Origin: Dermacentor variabilis
Taxonomy: Eukaryota; Arthropoda; Arachnida; Ixodida; Ixodidae
Direction of reading: 5' to 3'
Length of the DNA: 64,000 nt
Assembly (NCBI RefSeq): GCF_050947875.1
Contig: NC_134574.1
Coordinates: forward strand, 102,891,469 to 102,955,468
Both the position numbers and the translations under genes were made by a program. Numbering within the stretch: the first letter of the stretch is position 1; each line of letters opens with the position of its first letter. A model generated the notes under the pieces. The model did no database searches, had not been told where the DNA came from, and saw only the letters and a list, made by a program, of their open reading frames with translations. This document shows, piece by piece, positions 33,403-46,380 of the stretch.

Positions 33403-33950
33403 CAAAGTTAGCCTCGATGTCTCAATCACAATTCGATGTCTCAATCACCTCGAAATCACAATTTAGAACGACCGACACGTTTCAAACGAGCGCCGCAAAA
33501 GCATGCCTCCTTAGCAGTGGCCGCCTTAGCAGTGTTTCGCGGAACTGACACAGTGACACGGAATTGATACGGCTGAGCCCATGGCTGCGCCGCCTGAAGA
33601 TTGAAGGTAAACAATTCTATGAAAAACGGGAAAGGTTTAGTGCCCCGCATCACTGGCGTGGTGCACTCATATGTGATTTTTATCTCTTGTGGAAAAAAAA
33701 GTGCGTGTGACAGACAGACAGCTGCTTAAGGACCGTGCCGTGCCTAAATGATTTTGCGGCAGTCACGCCTAATTACGGCCTCCAGGGGGCATTATGACCT
33801 CCCAATACCGGAGCTCTCCTCTCCCGCACCCCTCTCGTGACGTCACAACCAATCCCCGAGGCGGCGAGCACGGTAGCAGCAGTGGCGCATTCTGAGTAAG
33901 AGGCCACGCATTCCTGAATGCGGCAGTATCCATGAATGTGTCGGGGTAAA
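33403..33950. repeat. M500 repeat, first copy in U3
   Basis: Orthologous position but visibly more diverged than between U1 and U2. It has an extra stretch before it (GAAGTTAATTGTCAAACGTC) and a different start after GTCTCAATCAC. Confidence 0.6.
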
Positions 33951-34400
33951 TTCACTTTTTGCATGTTCCGATTGTGCATGCACTGGCTGTCCCTAGAGTC
34001 GAGTGCCAGAATCGTTTCGTACGGCGCGTGGCCTCCGAGACACGTGGTTGAACACGTGCGAAGACGTGCCATACCTTAAGTCGGTGCGTCATTGATTGGT
34101 CTTAAAATATAGGCGAGAATTAATTTGGGGCATATTAAGGATTTAGATAATATGCGTATCGGTTCTTGCTAGAAGGCGTGTGCTCTGAATTGTTATAGTA
34201 TTTGCATTAGAAAAAAGCCGTGCAATACATGGCAAGAAAGCCGGGAAAGCGTGCAGTGTGCGAGGCGTCCCTCAAGGCAGATGAGGGGACATTTGAGAAA
34301 AAGAAGATCAACTCACGGACGAAAAAAAAAAAATTAGACACAGTGAACTCCCACAACCAAATCCCCTTTGGTGAACTTTGGTTTTGTATGTCTCCGTTTT
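33951..34400 (+). repeat. Inverted L-A-related fragment, U3, with deletion
   Basis: Orthologous to 1753-2270, but about 105 bp equivalent to U1 1835-1938 are missing at the GGCCTCCGAG/ACACGTGGTT junction near 34040. Confidence 0.45.
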
Positions 34401-35294
34401 TTTTTTGTCGTTTCCCACATTTTTTCCAACAATCTTCCTATCACCTCTTACTAATCTCTATTGCGGACATGTTTACTTTTCCCCTGCTCTCGCTGAACCC
34501 AAGGGCTTCAAGGAGGCCAGTGGTGCCTAAATAGACCGCTGGGCAGATGTCTGCACATTCTAATAAGACATGATCCACCGTTTCCCTAGCTTTATACCGA
34601 AGCAAACACATGCTTCTTCTTCCTTCTTATATCTCGCTTTATAGGTGCGTGTTCTAAGGCATCCCGATCTCGCTTCGAAAAGTAATGAGCTTCCCTTTCA
34701 GTTATCACACATTGTTTCTTTCCTGATTTCGTTTTTTTCCTCTTATGTAGTTACTCCTGGCAGGTTTCCTTTCCATTGCCACCAACCATGAGATTATTTC
34801 GGCCTCTTTGACTTTCTGCTTGACGTTCTTCGTTGCTGAGCTGCCCACCCTACAGGCCCCATACTCGCTGGTAAGCTTCCTTGTTCTTTTCCTCCACTGT
34901 GAATCAATGTTTTTCCTGTACGTATACCTCAAGACTCTCCCAGCCCATTTACTTTCTTCCATATTCCTTAGTCGTTCTTCATAATCAATTTTAGTGCGAG
35001 CTTCCCTCACTTCAAAACTAGTCCAGCCCATATCACCCTGTACAGCTTCATTTTTAGTCTTTCCGTGAGCGCCCACTGCGTACGAGGCAACCCACTGACC
35101 TTTGGTTCCCTGTTTGTACACTTGAGTTCAAGCAAACAACTGCATTTCCAAAAGTAAGTCCTGGAAGCACTACACCTTTCCACATACCCCAGAGCACCTC
35201 GTATCTATTGTATCCCCATAGGGCTCGGCGCTTCATTATAACTGCACTTCTCTTCCCCATCACTGTTATTTTTTTTTTCCTGCGTTTCCATATA

Positions 35295-36914
35295 GACCGC
35301 TTTTTCGTAGGCGCCGCCATATTGTGAACGCAGTGGCGCCGCCTATGAGCAGCGCCATACTGGCTTGGGTGAAAGCGGTCTTTTGCATGGCAGGTATACG
35401 CTCGGCGGCAGGTTCTGGCGTTTGTTTTCGCGGTCGTGCGGTCTGCTTAGTATGACGTGTCTTCTACGTGGTAAACGGTTCTGTGAGACGTGCTGAAGTG
35501 GTTTAAGGAGTCATGGCCGGAATTTCTGCTGGCGTTGAGGTGGACGGAACACGCAGCACGATGCGTGCGCGCATATTTGAGCCTACAATCAGCCTTGGAG
35601 ATGAATTGTGTATTTCTGAATGTTCCAGTCACTAACGTGACCTTATTGCAGTATTATCCTCTATTTCTAAGCTGCGGTTTAGGAGCCGTGAAACATACGC
35701 GACGGTCGTAACAGCGTGAGCGTGGGTACCGTTCTACTACGAGAGGAGCTGTGATGTTATACTTTGACAAGCGTTCAAACTGTTCGCTGCAGGTTACATT
35801 GCGTGACTACTTGGTTCGATGGATGAGGTTTCCTCCCCTGAATAAAATAGTTTTGGCAAGTGATAGCAGCATACCTTACAGTCTGAATTACGCTTGTCCA
35901 GCAAAGGGACTGTTTACGAACTGCGCGAGCGTCCTAAGCAGTGGTAGGTGCTGGATTACAGATATCTTTGTTCTATATAGCGCATGGTCCGAGCATACGG
36001 CATCAACGTTTACATATTTATAAACGTTGTGCGGCGTGACTATGCGAGGTCCTACTGCTGCGTTAGCCCGTTTTCTCTTGCTTTTTCGAGAAAGAGGATG
36101 ATAACCGAATTTCTTTTTCGGTTGTGTTCGTTCCATTCTCTACGACGCACTCACACGCATTACGGAAATTTTGTCCTCAAAAATAGGCATCGCATCCTTT
36201 TTATGCGATCCCTTATATATTATGGCTGTATGCAGGCCAAAAAGGCAATGCCGAAGCGCAAAGCTTACATATGCACCGTGCTGGTTCACCAACCGCAGTG
36301 ATCGCTTTGTTGAGTAGCGCCATCGGCCTGATGCAGGAAGGCTAGCGTAGACATATGGTAATTTGAAGCCTACTAAACATCAAATGCGCGAGAACGATGC
36401 CGGCGTATCACAAATATTTGTTTGCGCCTGCCGCTTAGATGTTTCGTGGTTGCCTTAGGTTGGCCGTGCACGAGCATGCGCTCTCATGCTTTATGTTTTA
36501 CTCCCTACGCCAAGCGATCAGATATTGAGCAGATTTACCATTTCATGCTGCTAATACAGACACACCGCTTTTCTTTGTTGAATTAAAACCGATATAAGCA
36601 AAACGGTTCACAACACATACACACACCGCGACTGATAATGTACGTACACCGCGGCTGATAAAACGCGTCACATTCTTGCGCCCCCAAAAGATATTTCCGC
36701 CTACTGTAGTTACCGATGCACCGAAAGGCTTCCCTGACGACCTTATATGAACGGACACGGCGTAAATTTTCACACAGTACCATCTAAAACATCTCGAAAT
36801 CGTTCCGCAGCACGCGACAGCAATACTTTCAAGCAGCGCCGCGCCGGATAGCCCAAGCCAGAGAGGAGGAAAGGCTCTCCGCGCGCCCTATCCTCCTCGC
36901 CCGATGAAACGGTC
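35295..36914. mobile_element. 1,620-bp TIR element, U3 only
   Basis: Absent from U1 (3194) and U2. Ends are GACCGCTTTTTCG and CGATGAAACGGTC, imperfect inverted copies (10 of 13). It is flanked by TATA at 35291-35294 and 36915-36918; the empty site reads CCATATAT[C/T]TG, so TATA fits a 4-bp duplication. GACCGCTTT recurs inverted as AAAGCGGTC at 35372-35380, making a palindromic 5' end. Short frames inside (35490-35711, 35751-36023) show no domain I recognise. It is a cut-and-paste DNA transposon, probably non-autonomous; superfamily unknown. Confidence 0.75.
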
Positions 36915-37229
36915 TATATGTGTTGCCTTCGTTTATCCATATACGAACGTATTTATATTCTTTTACACGAGGTATTTCCTGGCCCTGTATTGCCACTGTC
37001 AGTTTCATTCAATACCATAACGCCTGATTTTCGAATACCAACTTTCAAACCTAAATTCTCGCCGTCCTATACACAGATATTAGCCAGACATTTAAAATCA
37101 CTTTTCTTGTTAGCTAGCAACACAATGTCGTCGGCATAAAATAAACCTGGCAGCTGCTGCTCTATTACAGTACCCACCTGTTTGTATGAGAGAATAAACC
37201 CGATATTAGTTCCTTCCATGCGCCCTCTC

Positions 37230-37755
37230 CAAAGTTAGCCTCGATGTCTTCGTTAAAATCACAGTTCAGAACGACCGACACGTTTCAAACGAGCGCCGCA
37301 AAAGCATGCCTCCTTAGCAGTGGCCGCCTCGGTGTTTCGCGGAACTGACACGGTGACACGGAATTGACACGGCTGGGCGCATTGCTGCGCGGCCTGAACA
37401 TTGGAGGTAAACAATTCTACGAAAAACGGGAAAGCTTTAGTGCCCCGCATCACTGGCGTGGTGTACTCATATGTGATTCCTATATCTTGTGTAAAAAAAA
37501 AAGTACGTGGGACAGACAAACAGCTGCTTGAAGGACCGTGCCGTGCCTAAATGATTTTGCGGCAGTCGCGCCTAATTACGGCCTCCAGAGAGCATTGTGA
37601 CCTCCCCATACCGGAGCTCTCCTCTCCCGCACTCCTCTCGTGACGTCACAACCAACACCCGAGGCGGCGTGCACGGCAGCAGGAGCAGTGGCGAATTCTA
37701 AGTAAGAGGCAACGCATTCCTGAATGCGCCAGTACGCAGGAATGTGTCGTGGTAA
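37230..37755. mobile_element. M500 repeat, second copy in U3, inside L-A RT
   Basis: Orthologous to 3506-4031 with the same edges. Confidence 0.65.
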
Positions 37756-38558
37756 TCATTAACAGCAGTGGGGATAAAGGGCACCCCTGCCTCAGTCCCT
37801 TGCTGATGTCAACTTTCTCCTCGCTCCTCATTCAACGCAAACGGCATTTTATAGGTAAATCACGCTCAGAAGGTGTAGACAATCGTCACCTAAGCCTTCC
37901 CCTTCCACAATATCCCACAAAATGTGGCGGTCTGCGTTATCATACGCTCCTGTCATGTCTAAAAAGGCCACATATAACGGTCTGCTTTCTACTCTTGATA
38001 TTTCAATACACTGAGTAAGAATAAATAAGTTGTCATCCAAATACCTACCTATTCTGAAGCCCTTCTGAAGTTCTCCCAAGATGCCGTTATTCTCTGCCCA
38101 TGTTTGCAGCTTTAATTTGATTGCCTGCATTGCTAGCCTGTATATTGACGATGTAATGGTCAACGGTCTATACGAGTGAATTTACGCTATACGCTTACCT
38201 TTATAAATCAAATTCATTCTACTTTGTCGCCAACTGTCTGGTATTCCTCTATTTCTTAAAGTTTTTTACACTGTTTTCACCAGAGCTTTCTTACTTTTTT
38301 GTCCTAGTCGATTAATCAGCCTAACGGGAACCACGCCTAGCCCTGTGGCTGTGCGCTTAGGAATTTTCTCTTCCGCTTTCTTCCAGTTTAAATTTGTCAG
38401 CACCAGCTCCTTTTCCACTTGGGTCTCTTTCATGCACTTTTTTTCTTCAGATACAACCTCATCGTTGCCTTGGGAACATTCGGCTGTTATTTTTCGGATG
38501 TAAATTATTGGCGCTTCCCCTTCCTGTTTGTTTCCATCTTCGTGTAGGATATGTTGTT

Positions 38559-41500
38559 CAATTCACTTCACTTCACTTTATTACCTTAAAAACCCCATTG
38601 GAGGGGTGTTACATAAGGGGTGGTTAATAATATAAACATTAGAAACAGGTGTTCATATGAGGTATGGGTGACAACAACTTCGGTAAAGGCAGATGGGCTT
38701 GTGATGGCGGCGATGGCATGTGGAAGGCCGTTCCAGTCCTTTGATGCTCGAATAAAAAATGACGCTTGAAAAGTGGTGGTCCGGGCACATGTGCGTGCAA
38801 CTTGAAGCGGATGACCGGTGCAGGGAGATATGTATGAAGGGGGCGTGATGTACGGTGGGTGATTTAGAGAGCTGAAAATAAAAATGAACGGAAGAGAGAG
38901 AGGGTGGCAACCTGTCGACGGAAAGAAAGCGTTTCCAAGCCAGATTCCGCTTTCATCGATGAAATGCTGATACCGTACGAATATGAAGATTGAATAGACC
39001 TAGTAGCACGATCTTGCACAGCATCAAGTGCATTTATGATATAAATCTGATGCGGATTCCAGATGGGAGATGCATACTCAAGTTTCGATCTTAGAAATGA
39101 TTTATAGGCCAACGCTTTTACTTGGTGTGAGGCATGACGGCCGATGTCGCCTAAGAAATCCCAGTGGTCTATTAGCAGCTGAGGTGGTGTTAGTAGCGTG
39201 TAAGCGCCAGGACAGATCCCAAGATAGGGTGACACCGAGGTATTTGAATGATTGGACTGATTCTATTGGAACATCAGCAATGGGATAGGTAAATGTGAAG
39301 GGGTTACGGCTGCGAATGAAAGACACGAGTTTACATTTGTTCGGATTTAGGTTCATTAGCCAGCGATTACACCATTCTTGTACATTATTGAGATCGTTCT
39401 GGATGAATGTGTGGTCAGATGTGTTTTTAACTTTGCGGTAGATTACACAATCATCTGCAAACATGCGAATGTTACATAATACATGCGTTGGTAGATCTGT
39501 AATGTAAATTAAAAAAAGAAGTGGTCCCAAGACGGATCCCTGGGGGACGCCTGATGTTACGGGGAGTCTGCTAGAATAATGGTTATTAACAAAAACAAAC
39601 TGAGAGCGGTTAGTCAAGAATGCTTCTGTCCACTTTAGTACGTCGGGGTGTAAATTTAACTGAGACAATTTTAGCAGGAAACGTTTATGAGGAACTGTGT
39701 CAAATGCTTTTGCAAAATCCAGGAATGTGGCATCAGCCGGAAGGTTACTGTCAAGGTTAACATGCAGGTCGTGAAGGAACATTGACAACTATGTATCGCA
39801 AGAATATTCTTTTCGAAATCCGTGCTGACAAAGGTGAAAAAAAAACAGATTGAGTCTAAAAAGGTCATGGTATGCGAGTATATGACATGTTCCATGTTTT
39901 TGCAGGGCACACTAATTAAAGATATAGGACGATAATTTAATGGGGTGTCTCTGTTGCCTGATTTGAAGACTGGAACGACCTTGCCCACTTTCCATTCGGA
40001 TGGTAAGATGCCTGTAGAGAGTGACTATGGAAACAACAAAGTTAGGTACGCAACAGATACATGGCTAATATTTTTTAAGAGTTTGAAATTAATATCATCT
40101 ACACCTGCTGACGATGAAAGCTTGATGTTATCAATAATCGAGGTGATTCCGTCTGCCGAGAATATAATTGGCGACATACGCGCAGTTATGTTAGTAGATG
40201 TGGGAAGATCTGGAGTTGAAGTCTCGTTAGTAAATACAGAGAAAAAGGCTGCGTTAAAGATGTCAGCACACTCGCTGTCGCTGACCACTTCGCCACGTGC
40301 ATTCAACACGCTGATCATGCGCGCCTCCTGAGGGTTTATTATTTGCCAAAATTGACGAGGGCTGTTCGTAAGCATTTTAGGCAGTTCATCGTGGAAAAAG
40401 GAGAATTTAGCATTCCGTATAGCCCTGAGATAATCGTCTTCGGCCACAAAATATTTCCCCCAAGCAGTGGGGTGTCCGTTTAGTGTGGCTGAGCGGAAGA
40501 GACGTTTCTTTTTGTTTTCAAGTCGCTTAAGCGTTTTAGTGAACCATGGCGTGTTTCGGTTTCTGCGGAACGTTATTCTCGGTATGAACTTATCAACGAG
40601 ATCACCTAGTTTGTTTTTAAATATTGACCAGTTCTCATTAGTCGAGCGCGTAGAACATAACCTCACGGACGTAGGAAGAAATGCACTCAGATCACTATTA
40701 ATTGCATCATAATTACCTTTATTGTACAGGCGGATTGTTTTGCTGACTAAATGGCGCTTTTAGGGTTGAAACGAACATGTGGCGTGAAGTACTTTATGGT
40801 CGCTGACTTCAGGTAGATATGCTGTTGATGATAAGCTTTCCGGATTACTGGTTAGGATGATATCTAAGATGCTAGAAGTGCTCAGTGCAACGTGCGTAGG
40901 TTCTGATTCAAGTTGGGTTAAATTGAAATTAAGGCAGAAATCCACCAAATCTCTGGCAGGCTCACTGTCCATAGTTATGGGGACGTCATTGCTCCAGTCT
41001 ATTTGAGGAAAATTAAAATCACCAAAAAGGAGGACTTATGCTTGCGGGTGTTGTTTACTAAGGTCACTCAAGGTGTTATGAAGTTTAAATGTGAAATCTG
41101 GAATATTATTCGGAGGCCTGTAGCAAACACCTAGAATGATAGTATGGGGAAATACATGAATAATTAGCCATAATACTTCAAGATCAGAAGTGATGTTTTT
41201 GGCTATGGAGCACAATAACTGCTGGTGCACAGCAATCAGTACACCGCACCCCCCCCCCCCCCCCCCGCCCGCCCGCATGCCATTGCGATCCTTTCGATAG
41301 ACATGAAATTCCGGTAGGTCGGCTAGTACTTCTGTATTTGTTATATCTCCTGTTAGCCACGTTTCGTTTATAACCATTATATTACTGTTGGATGATAAAA
41401 CAAGGTTGGAAAAAACGTCACGTTTGGGAAAGAAACTGCGTGCGTTGGTAAAGATTACAGACAATGATATGTTAGATTTGGGCTTAACAGTGTAACAGAC

Positions 41501-42125
41501 ATTTCTACGACGGGGAAGTTGCTATATTATTTCTTTGACAGACTGCCTTTGCTCGTCGTAGACGTAGCGCTTATGGCCCTTATGCAGTGTTTTGAATCGC
41601 CAAGAAAAAGGTTATGATTTGCTTTTTGCGAAAGTAATGAGATGCCTGCGAGCGTTTTGTACGGAACGAGTGAAATCCTCTCCGACGCTGAAGCTGGTTC
41701 CTTTGACCTTGCGGCTGTTAGAAAGAATCAATTCTTTTATTTTATGGAAGGTGAATTTTGCTATGATAGGACGGTGGCGGTTAGTACCATGCATGTGCGA
41801 TGACCGAGGCGATGTGCGCGCTCAATTTCTTTCAGCTCGATACATATATTCAGATGATTGTGGCAGTGCTTGATGATTAGTTGCTCGGTCTGGGCAAACG
41901 CCTTTGTTCCAGTTGATTCAGGGAAGCCATAAAAAATAAGATCGTTGCGTCGTGACTGGTTCTCGGCGTCATCAATACGCGTTTCAAGCCTGTGTACCGG
42001 TCACGGTGACCACTTGAGCGGTACACGTTTTCACGGCTTCAAAGTCAGAGCGCAGGGAGACAAGATTTTGATAATGCCCCTCTAGATCGGTCATGCACCT
42101 GCACATATCAGCAATAGCTTTGTAT
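38559..42125 (-). mobile_element. LINE L-B, nearly complete, U3
   Basis: 3,567 bp, almost identical to U1 4835-8399. RT (38864-40666), EN as one 142-codon frame (41036-41464) plus 40760-40972, and ORF1 remnant (41500-42125). The 228-codon RT frame 39102-39788 translates identically to U1. The homopolymer is 18 C at 41249-41266, which keeps the EN frame open. Confidence 0.88.
41036..41464 (-). pseudogene. L-B endonuclease N-terminal part, open frame, U3
   Basis: 142 codons from SVIFTNARS through INETWL (catalytic Glu), a glycine run encoded by the C homopolymer, CGVLIAVHQQ and GVCYRPPNN. It ends at a stop before the GDFN block, so even this copy is not functional. U1 has the same region split in two frames. 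Confidence 0.8.
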
Positions 42126-43013
42126 TGTTGTTGACTTCCTGCCTAATAATTTGATGTAGTTCCAAAATATTCTAGGCGCGGCATTCTTTTTCTCACGTAT
42201 CTCCGACAATCAACGTTTACTTTCACCTTTTATATTTGCTTGCACCAGTATTTGAAGCATAGATTTTTTCTCCCCGTATATTTCCCATTTACTTCATCCT
42301 GCGGCAACTGCGCCTTCTTTGCCTGTCTGTACTCTCGGGATGGTTTCTTACGTTCGGTGATCGCTTCTCGTATCTCCTTGTTCCACCAGCTTTTCGGTTT
42401 CGTTTTTCCTTCCAACGAACATGTTGTTTCTTTTTTCGTATTTCTGTCGTCATAACACTTAGAAGCTCAATATATTTCCACTCTTTACTTGACCATGCAT
42501 TTGCCAAGTTCTTCTTCGACTCTATAAACTATATTTGCTATTTTTTCAGCGTTCAAATTTGGACTGTCCATTTTGCACTCCTTGCCATCTTTCCCGACTA
42601 CATATCCCATTTTCAAAATGATGCATTTATGGTCGCTGCTATACCCTTCCTCGTCAATGACCATTTTTCTCAACTTATCATGAATTCCTTCTGTCATCAG
42701 ACAGTAATCAATGGTCGATTGCCGGTTTCCCACTTCCCACATGATCTGCCCTTCACACTTATGTCCTCTATTCACGATAACAAGGCTATAATGCTCACAA
42801 AGGTCTAGCATTGACTTCCCGTTGTTCTCGGTACAGCCGTCTCAATCCTGTATGTGGGCATTCATGTCATCTAATATGATAATTTCGGCACCATTCCCGA
42901 AATTCTTAGTATCAGCACTTATGCATTCCATAACTCTTGATTCTTCTCTGTGCGATTATTTCCGGTCCACAAATACGTAACACGCAGCCAAGTTTTTTCC
43001 CCACTCATTGAGG
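42126..43013 (-). pseudogene. LINE L-A, segment 2 (EN C-terminal half), U3
   Basis: Orthologous to 8400-9287: frame 42485-42811 with GNRQSTIDYCLM and SSDHKCIILKM is identical to U1. Frame 42230-42415 has KPKSWWNKEIREAI. Confidence 0.82.
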
Positions 43014-43627
43014 TTCTGTTGCCGAGATGCGGTCGGAACAGTCACATCTGCTTTTTCTTCAGTTGTTTCAGATCGTTGTAGCAGCATCCGGCACTAGTTT
43101 CATTTTGAGACAGCTGAGAAGATATGACGATGTCTACAACGCATGCCCAAATGGAAACATAGCGACTGCGTGGCCTCGTCTGCATGAACTGACGGAGCGT
43201 CAACAACAACAACAGAGGCTTGCACACACGCGCACAACTACCGACAGCAGCGACTTTCCCGGAGGACAGTGCCCGGTTGTAATCACTGACTGGTGGTTAC
43301 GGCCATATCTGGATGCATGTACCCAGCGTGATAGCAGTTGTCACTATACCGGTCACCGAGGGCGCTCGCTGTTAGAGGAAACACTATTTAAACGCCTGCT
43401 ACAGACAAAGCCTTTGGGTTCTGGTGCCGAAATGCGGTCGAAACACTCACATCCGCTCTTTCTTCAGGTTGGTCTCTTTTACCGTTATAAGCCGACTATA
43501 GCACGCCTGAAAACTCGGTACCGGAGCCCACCTGGTCGTTACGGCGGTTTGTGCTTGTTCGTGCCTGTATCTGTCTCTGTGCTGGTGCAATATATTTTTG
43601 TTTAGAATACGATTACTGTTAATTAGG

Positions 43628-44310
43628 TGGTTACGTCGAAGAGAACCCTGACCCTCTGTCGGAAAAGCAAGAGCGTGAACTAGTGATGATGAATGTGGTG
43701 TTTTGTGGCGCAAGGGCCAAATGTGGCCAAAAAGCGCCAGACCGGTGTGAACTAGCGGAAGCAATACGTTCGTTACCAAAGATATTGGCAGGCCAAGACA
43801 AAATAATTAAACAGTTAGAAACACTGCGAACGAAGCACAAGCAAATCGAAGACAAAATTGGGAATCTAACGTCAAAAGTCGCCAAATTAGCTGAGGATTT
43901 ATCGGTTTTGTCTGCGCTTGGGGACAGAGAAGTGGAGGCGCAATATAACCAGCTCTCAAAAGGTATGCGAGACGTATTGATCAATCAGGACGAACTCGAA
44001 AATCGTTCAAGTAGGAATAATTTACTGTTTTTCGGCATATAGACGACGAGAACGAGAAGGAAACATGGGATGAATCAGAACGGAAGGTTATATCTGTCTG
44101 CTCGGTCAAACTGGGTATTACTGTTGAACCCTCAACAATTGAGAGAGCTCACAGGATGGGGAAGCCTAATAACGATAAACTAAGGCCCATTATTGTGAAG
44201 TTTGGACTATTCAAGGGCAAACAGCGTCTTCTTTCTGCGGCTTGGAAACCGAAAGGCAGCAGAATATCGCTAAGTGAAGACTACTCCTATAGCAGGTTCG
44301 GCGATGTATC
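43628..44310 (+). pseudogene. L-C ORF1, first copy in U3
   Basis: Same as 9902-10600: degenerate 2A (VEENPDP), coiled coil, ELENRSSRNNLLFFGI, stop, then the RRM and C-terminal parts up to the duplication junction near 44313 (GGTTCGGCGATGTAT). Confidence 0.75.
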
Positions 44311-44504
44311 TGTCACTGTGCTGGTGCAATAGTTTTTTGTTTAAGATACGATTACTACTAGCTGGTGGCGTCGAAGACAACCCCGGCTCTCTGTCGGAAA
44401 AGCAAAATAACCAGCTCTCAAAAGCTATGCGAGACGTATTGATCGATCAGGACGAACTCGAAAATCGTTCACGTAGGAATAATTTGCTGTTTTTCGGCAT
44501 ATAG
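44274..44504 (+). pseudogene. L-C ORF1 leader with 2A-like motif LLLAGGVEDNPGS, U3
   Basis: A 76-codon frame. Residues 16-29 are a hydrophobic leader (CWCNSFLFKIRLLL) followed by AGGVEDNPGS at 44361-44390, which matches the 2A consensus (G/D)-V-E-x-N-P-G with Ser instead of the final Pro. It continues LSEKQ, then jumps to NQLSKAMRDVL, having lost most of the coil relative to the first copy, and ends in ELENRSRRNNLLFFGI. 2A peptides make the ribosome skip the Gly-Pro bond. Such motifs at LINE ORF1 starts are known in other animals and trypanosomes. With Ser at the last position activity is doubtful. Confidence 0.75.
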
Positions 44505-44711
44505 ACGACGAGAACGAGAAGGAAACATGGGATGAATCAGAACGGAAGGTTATATCTGTCTGCTCGATCAAACTGGGTATTACTGTTGCACGCTCAACAA
44601 TTGAGAGAGCTCACAGGATGGGGAAGCCTAATAACGATAAACGAAGGCCCATTATTGTGAAGTTTGGACTATTCAAGGGCAAACAGCGCCTTCTTTCTGC
44701 GGCTTCAAAAT

Positions 44712-44744
44712 TCGCGCATAAGCAAACTGATTGCTTATGCGCGA
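44712..44744. repeat. 14-bp perfect inverted repeat at duplication junction, U3
   Basis: TCGCGCATAAGCAA (44712-44725) and TTGCTTATGCGCGA (44731-44744) with a 5-nt loop. U1 has the right arm only (about 10594-10610). It marks the 3' junction of the partial ORF1 duplication. Confidence 0.85.
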
Positions 44745-44879
44745 GAACAGAACTCTGGAGCTAGATATAAGCTGAAGTACAACAAGATGATTTATGAGGG
44801 CAAGACTTATATTTATACGATGGTACAACAGATTCCGTGCGGGAGTATACATTCAATAGCAAACAAAGCGTGAGCCGCC

Positions 44880-46380
44880 GCGGCTCAGAAGAGACACGGC
44901 GGATCGCCTGTCCGTCATCGTTATCAATTGTAGGAGCCTGAAGAATAAAACAGACGTATTCTCAAGCCTTCTGCGCATTTCACAACCGCATATTGTCATC
45001 GGGACAGAATCGTGATTCGACCCTGGCATATCGGATTGTGAAGTGTTTCCATCCGAATACATAGCTTATCGAAAAGACCGTAATCACTAGGGAGGAGGTC
45101 TGTTCATTCTTGTACATGACAGAATCAGAAGTGTACCGTTATACAGTGATGTTTCTTCAGAATGTATTTGGTGCAGAGTTTTGTTTTCTGGTGGTAACAG
45201 CCCTGTGGTGGGATCGTTTTACAGGCCACCATCTTCAACAACCACTATATATAGAACCATTTCACAGCCTTGCACGATCACTGTCGGTCTTATCATAGGA
45301 AACTATTCTACTTGGGGGCGATTTTAACATGCCTGAAGTTGTATGGCGTGACCGCTATTCTGTAGCGACGAGCGCCCCGGCCCTTTACTTGGCCTTCATT
45401 GAACTAACACGCAACAATGAACTTCCTCAGTTTGTAAATTTCCCAACGCGTTACGGTTCAGCTAAGGACAGTACGTTGGACATGTTGTTTAGCAACAACG
45501 ATGATTTAGTTGAAGCAGTTATGGCAGCACCAGGAATAAGTGATAATGAGGTCGTAAATGGCAACAATAGTGTGCAAGAAGTTACAGGTTTGCAGGAATT
45601 GCCCAAGAAAGATTTTTATGTATGAACAGGGGAATTATAATGCCATAGATGAAGAGTTACACTTATTCCTGCCAGTATTGCTGGAATACAGCAGTCAGTA
45701 CAGCATAGAAAGATTATGGGCTCTGTTCAGAGACAAAATCCTGTCTTTGGTCGCTAAATACATTCCCTCAAGAGTGATATCATCTATAGACGTAGAATGG
45801 ATAAACCTTGGATTAACAAAGAACTGCGTCTGTCAATAAGAAAGAAGGCCGGAGTATACAAGGCATTCAAGATAGCACCAAGTCAGAACTTATATGGCAA
45901 GCTTAGAACTCTAACTAAAAACTTGAAACAACAATTAAAGACTGCAAAAAGAACATACTTGTCGTCGCTAGCTGATAAAATAAGATCTAATCCTAAGGAG
46001 CTATATGGCGATGTGTCGAAAGTAACAGAAAAGACAGTGTTGGGGTTCCGGCTCTCCGGCATGAAAGTGATATGTTAACTGATGACACACAAAAAAAAAG
46101 CTGATTGCTTTAACGAATATTTTCACTCCGTCTTCACAGCATGTCGTCATACTCCGATATACCTGAATTACACGAGCAATTACCTCAAATGCATGACATC
46201 GTTTTAAATGAGGCTGGAATTAGGGCTCTGTTGTGCCACATTAATCCTCATTCTGCTCATGGTCCGGATGGTACATCAAATCACGTCTTGAAGCGCTGTT
46301 CCCACACTATTGCTCCTATCTTGGTTGAATTATTTACCAAGTCAATAAATTCTCAAAGATTACCTAGTGACTGGAAATGG
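44880..46380 (+). pseudogene. L-C ORF2 endonuclease and linker, broken, U3
   Basis: Frames 45329-45625 (FPTRYGSAKDSTLDMLFSNN), 45558-45839, 45797-46078 and 46141-46389 cover the EN C-terminal part and the linker. The SDH box is changed to SDNE here (45538-45550 region) compared with SDHE in U1, so the nuclease would be inactive even without the frameshifts. Confidence 0.8.

Larger units (their letters stand above)
34400..38558 (-). mobile_element. LINE L-A, segment 3 (RT), U3, with two insertions
   Basis: Orthologous to 2270-4834. It is split by the 1.62-kb TIR element (35295-36914) in the C-terminal part and by M500 (37230-37755) in the RT. RT motif A is at 37849-38163, identical in translation to U1, and motif B is at 37770-37831. 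The TGTTGTT target copy is at 38552-38558. Confidence 0.8.
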
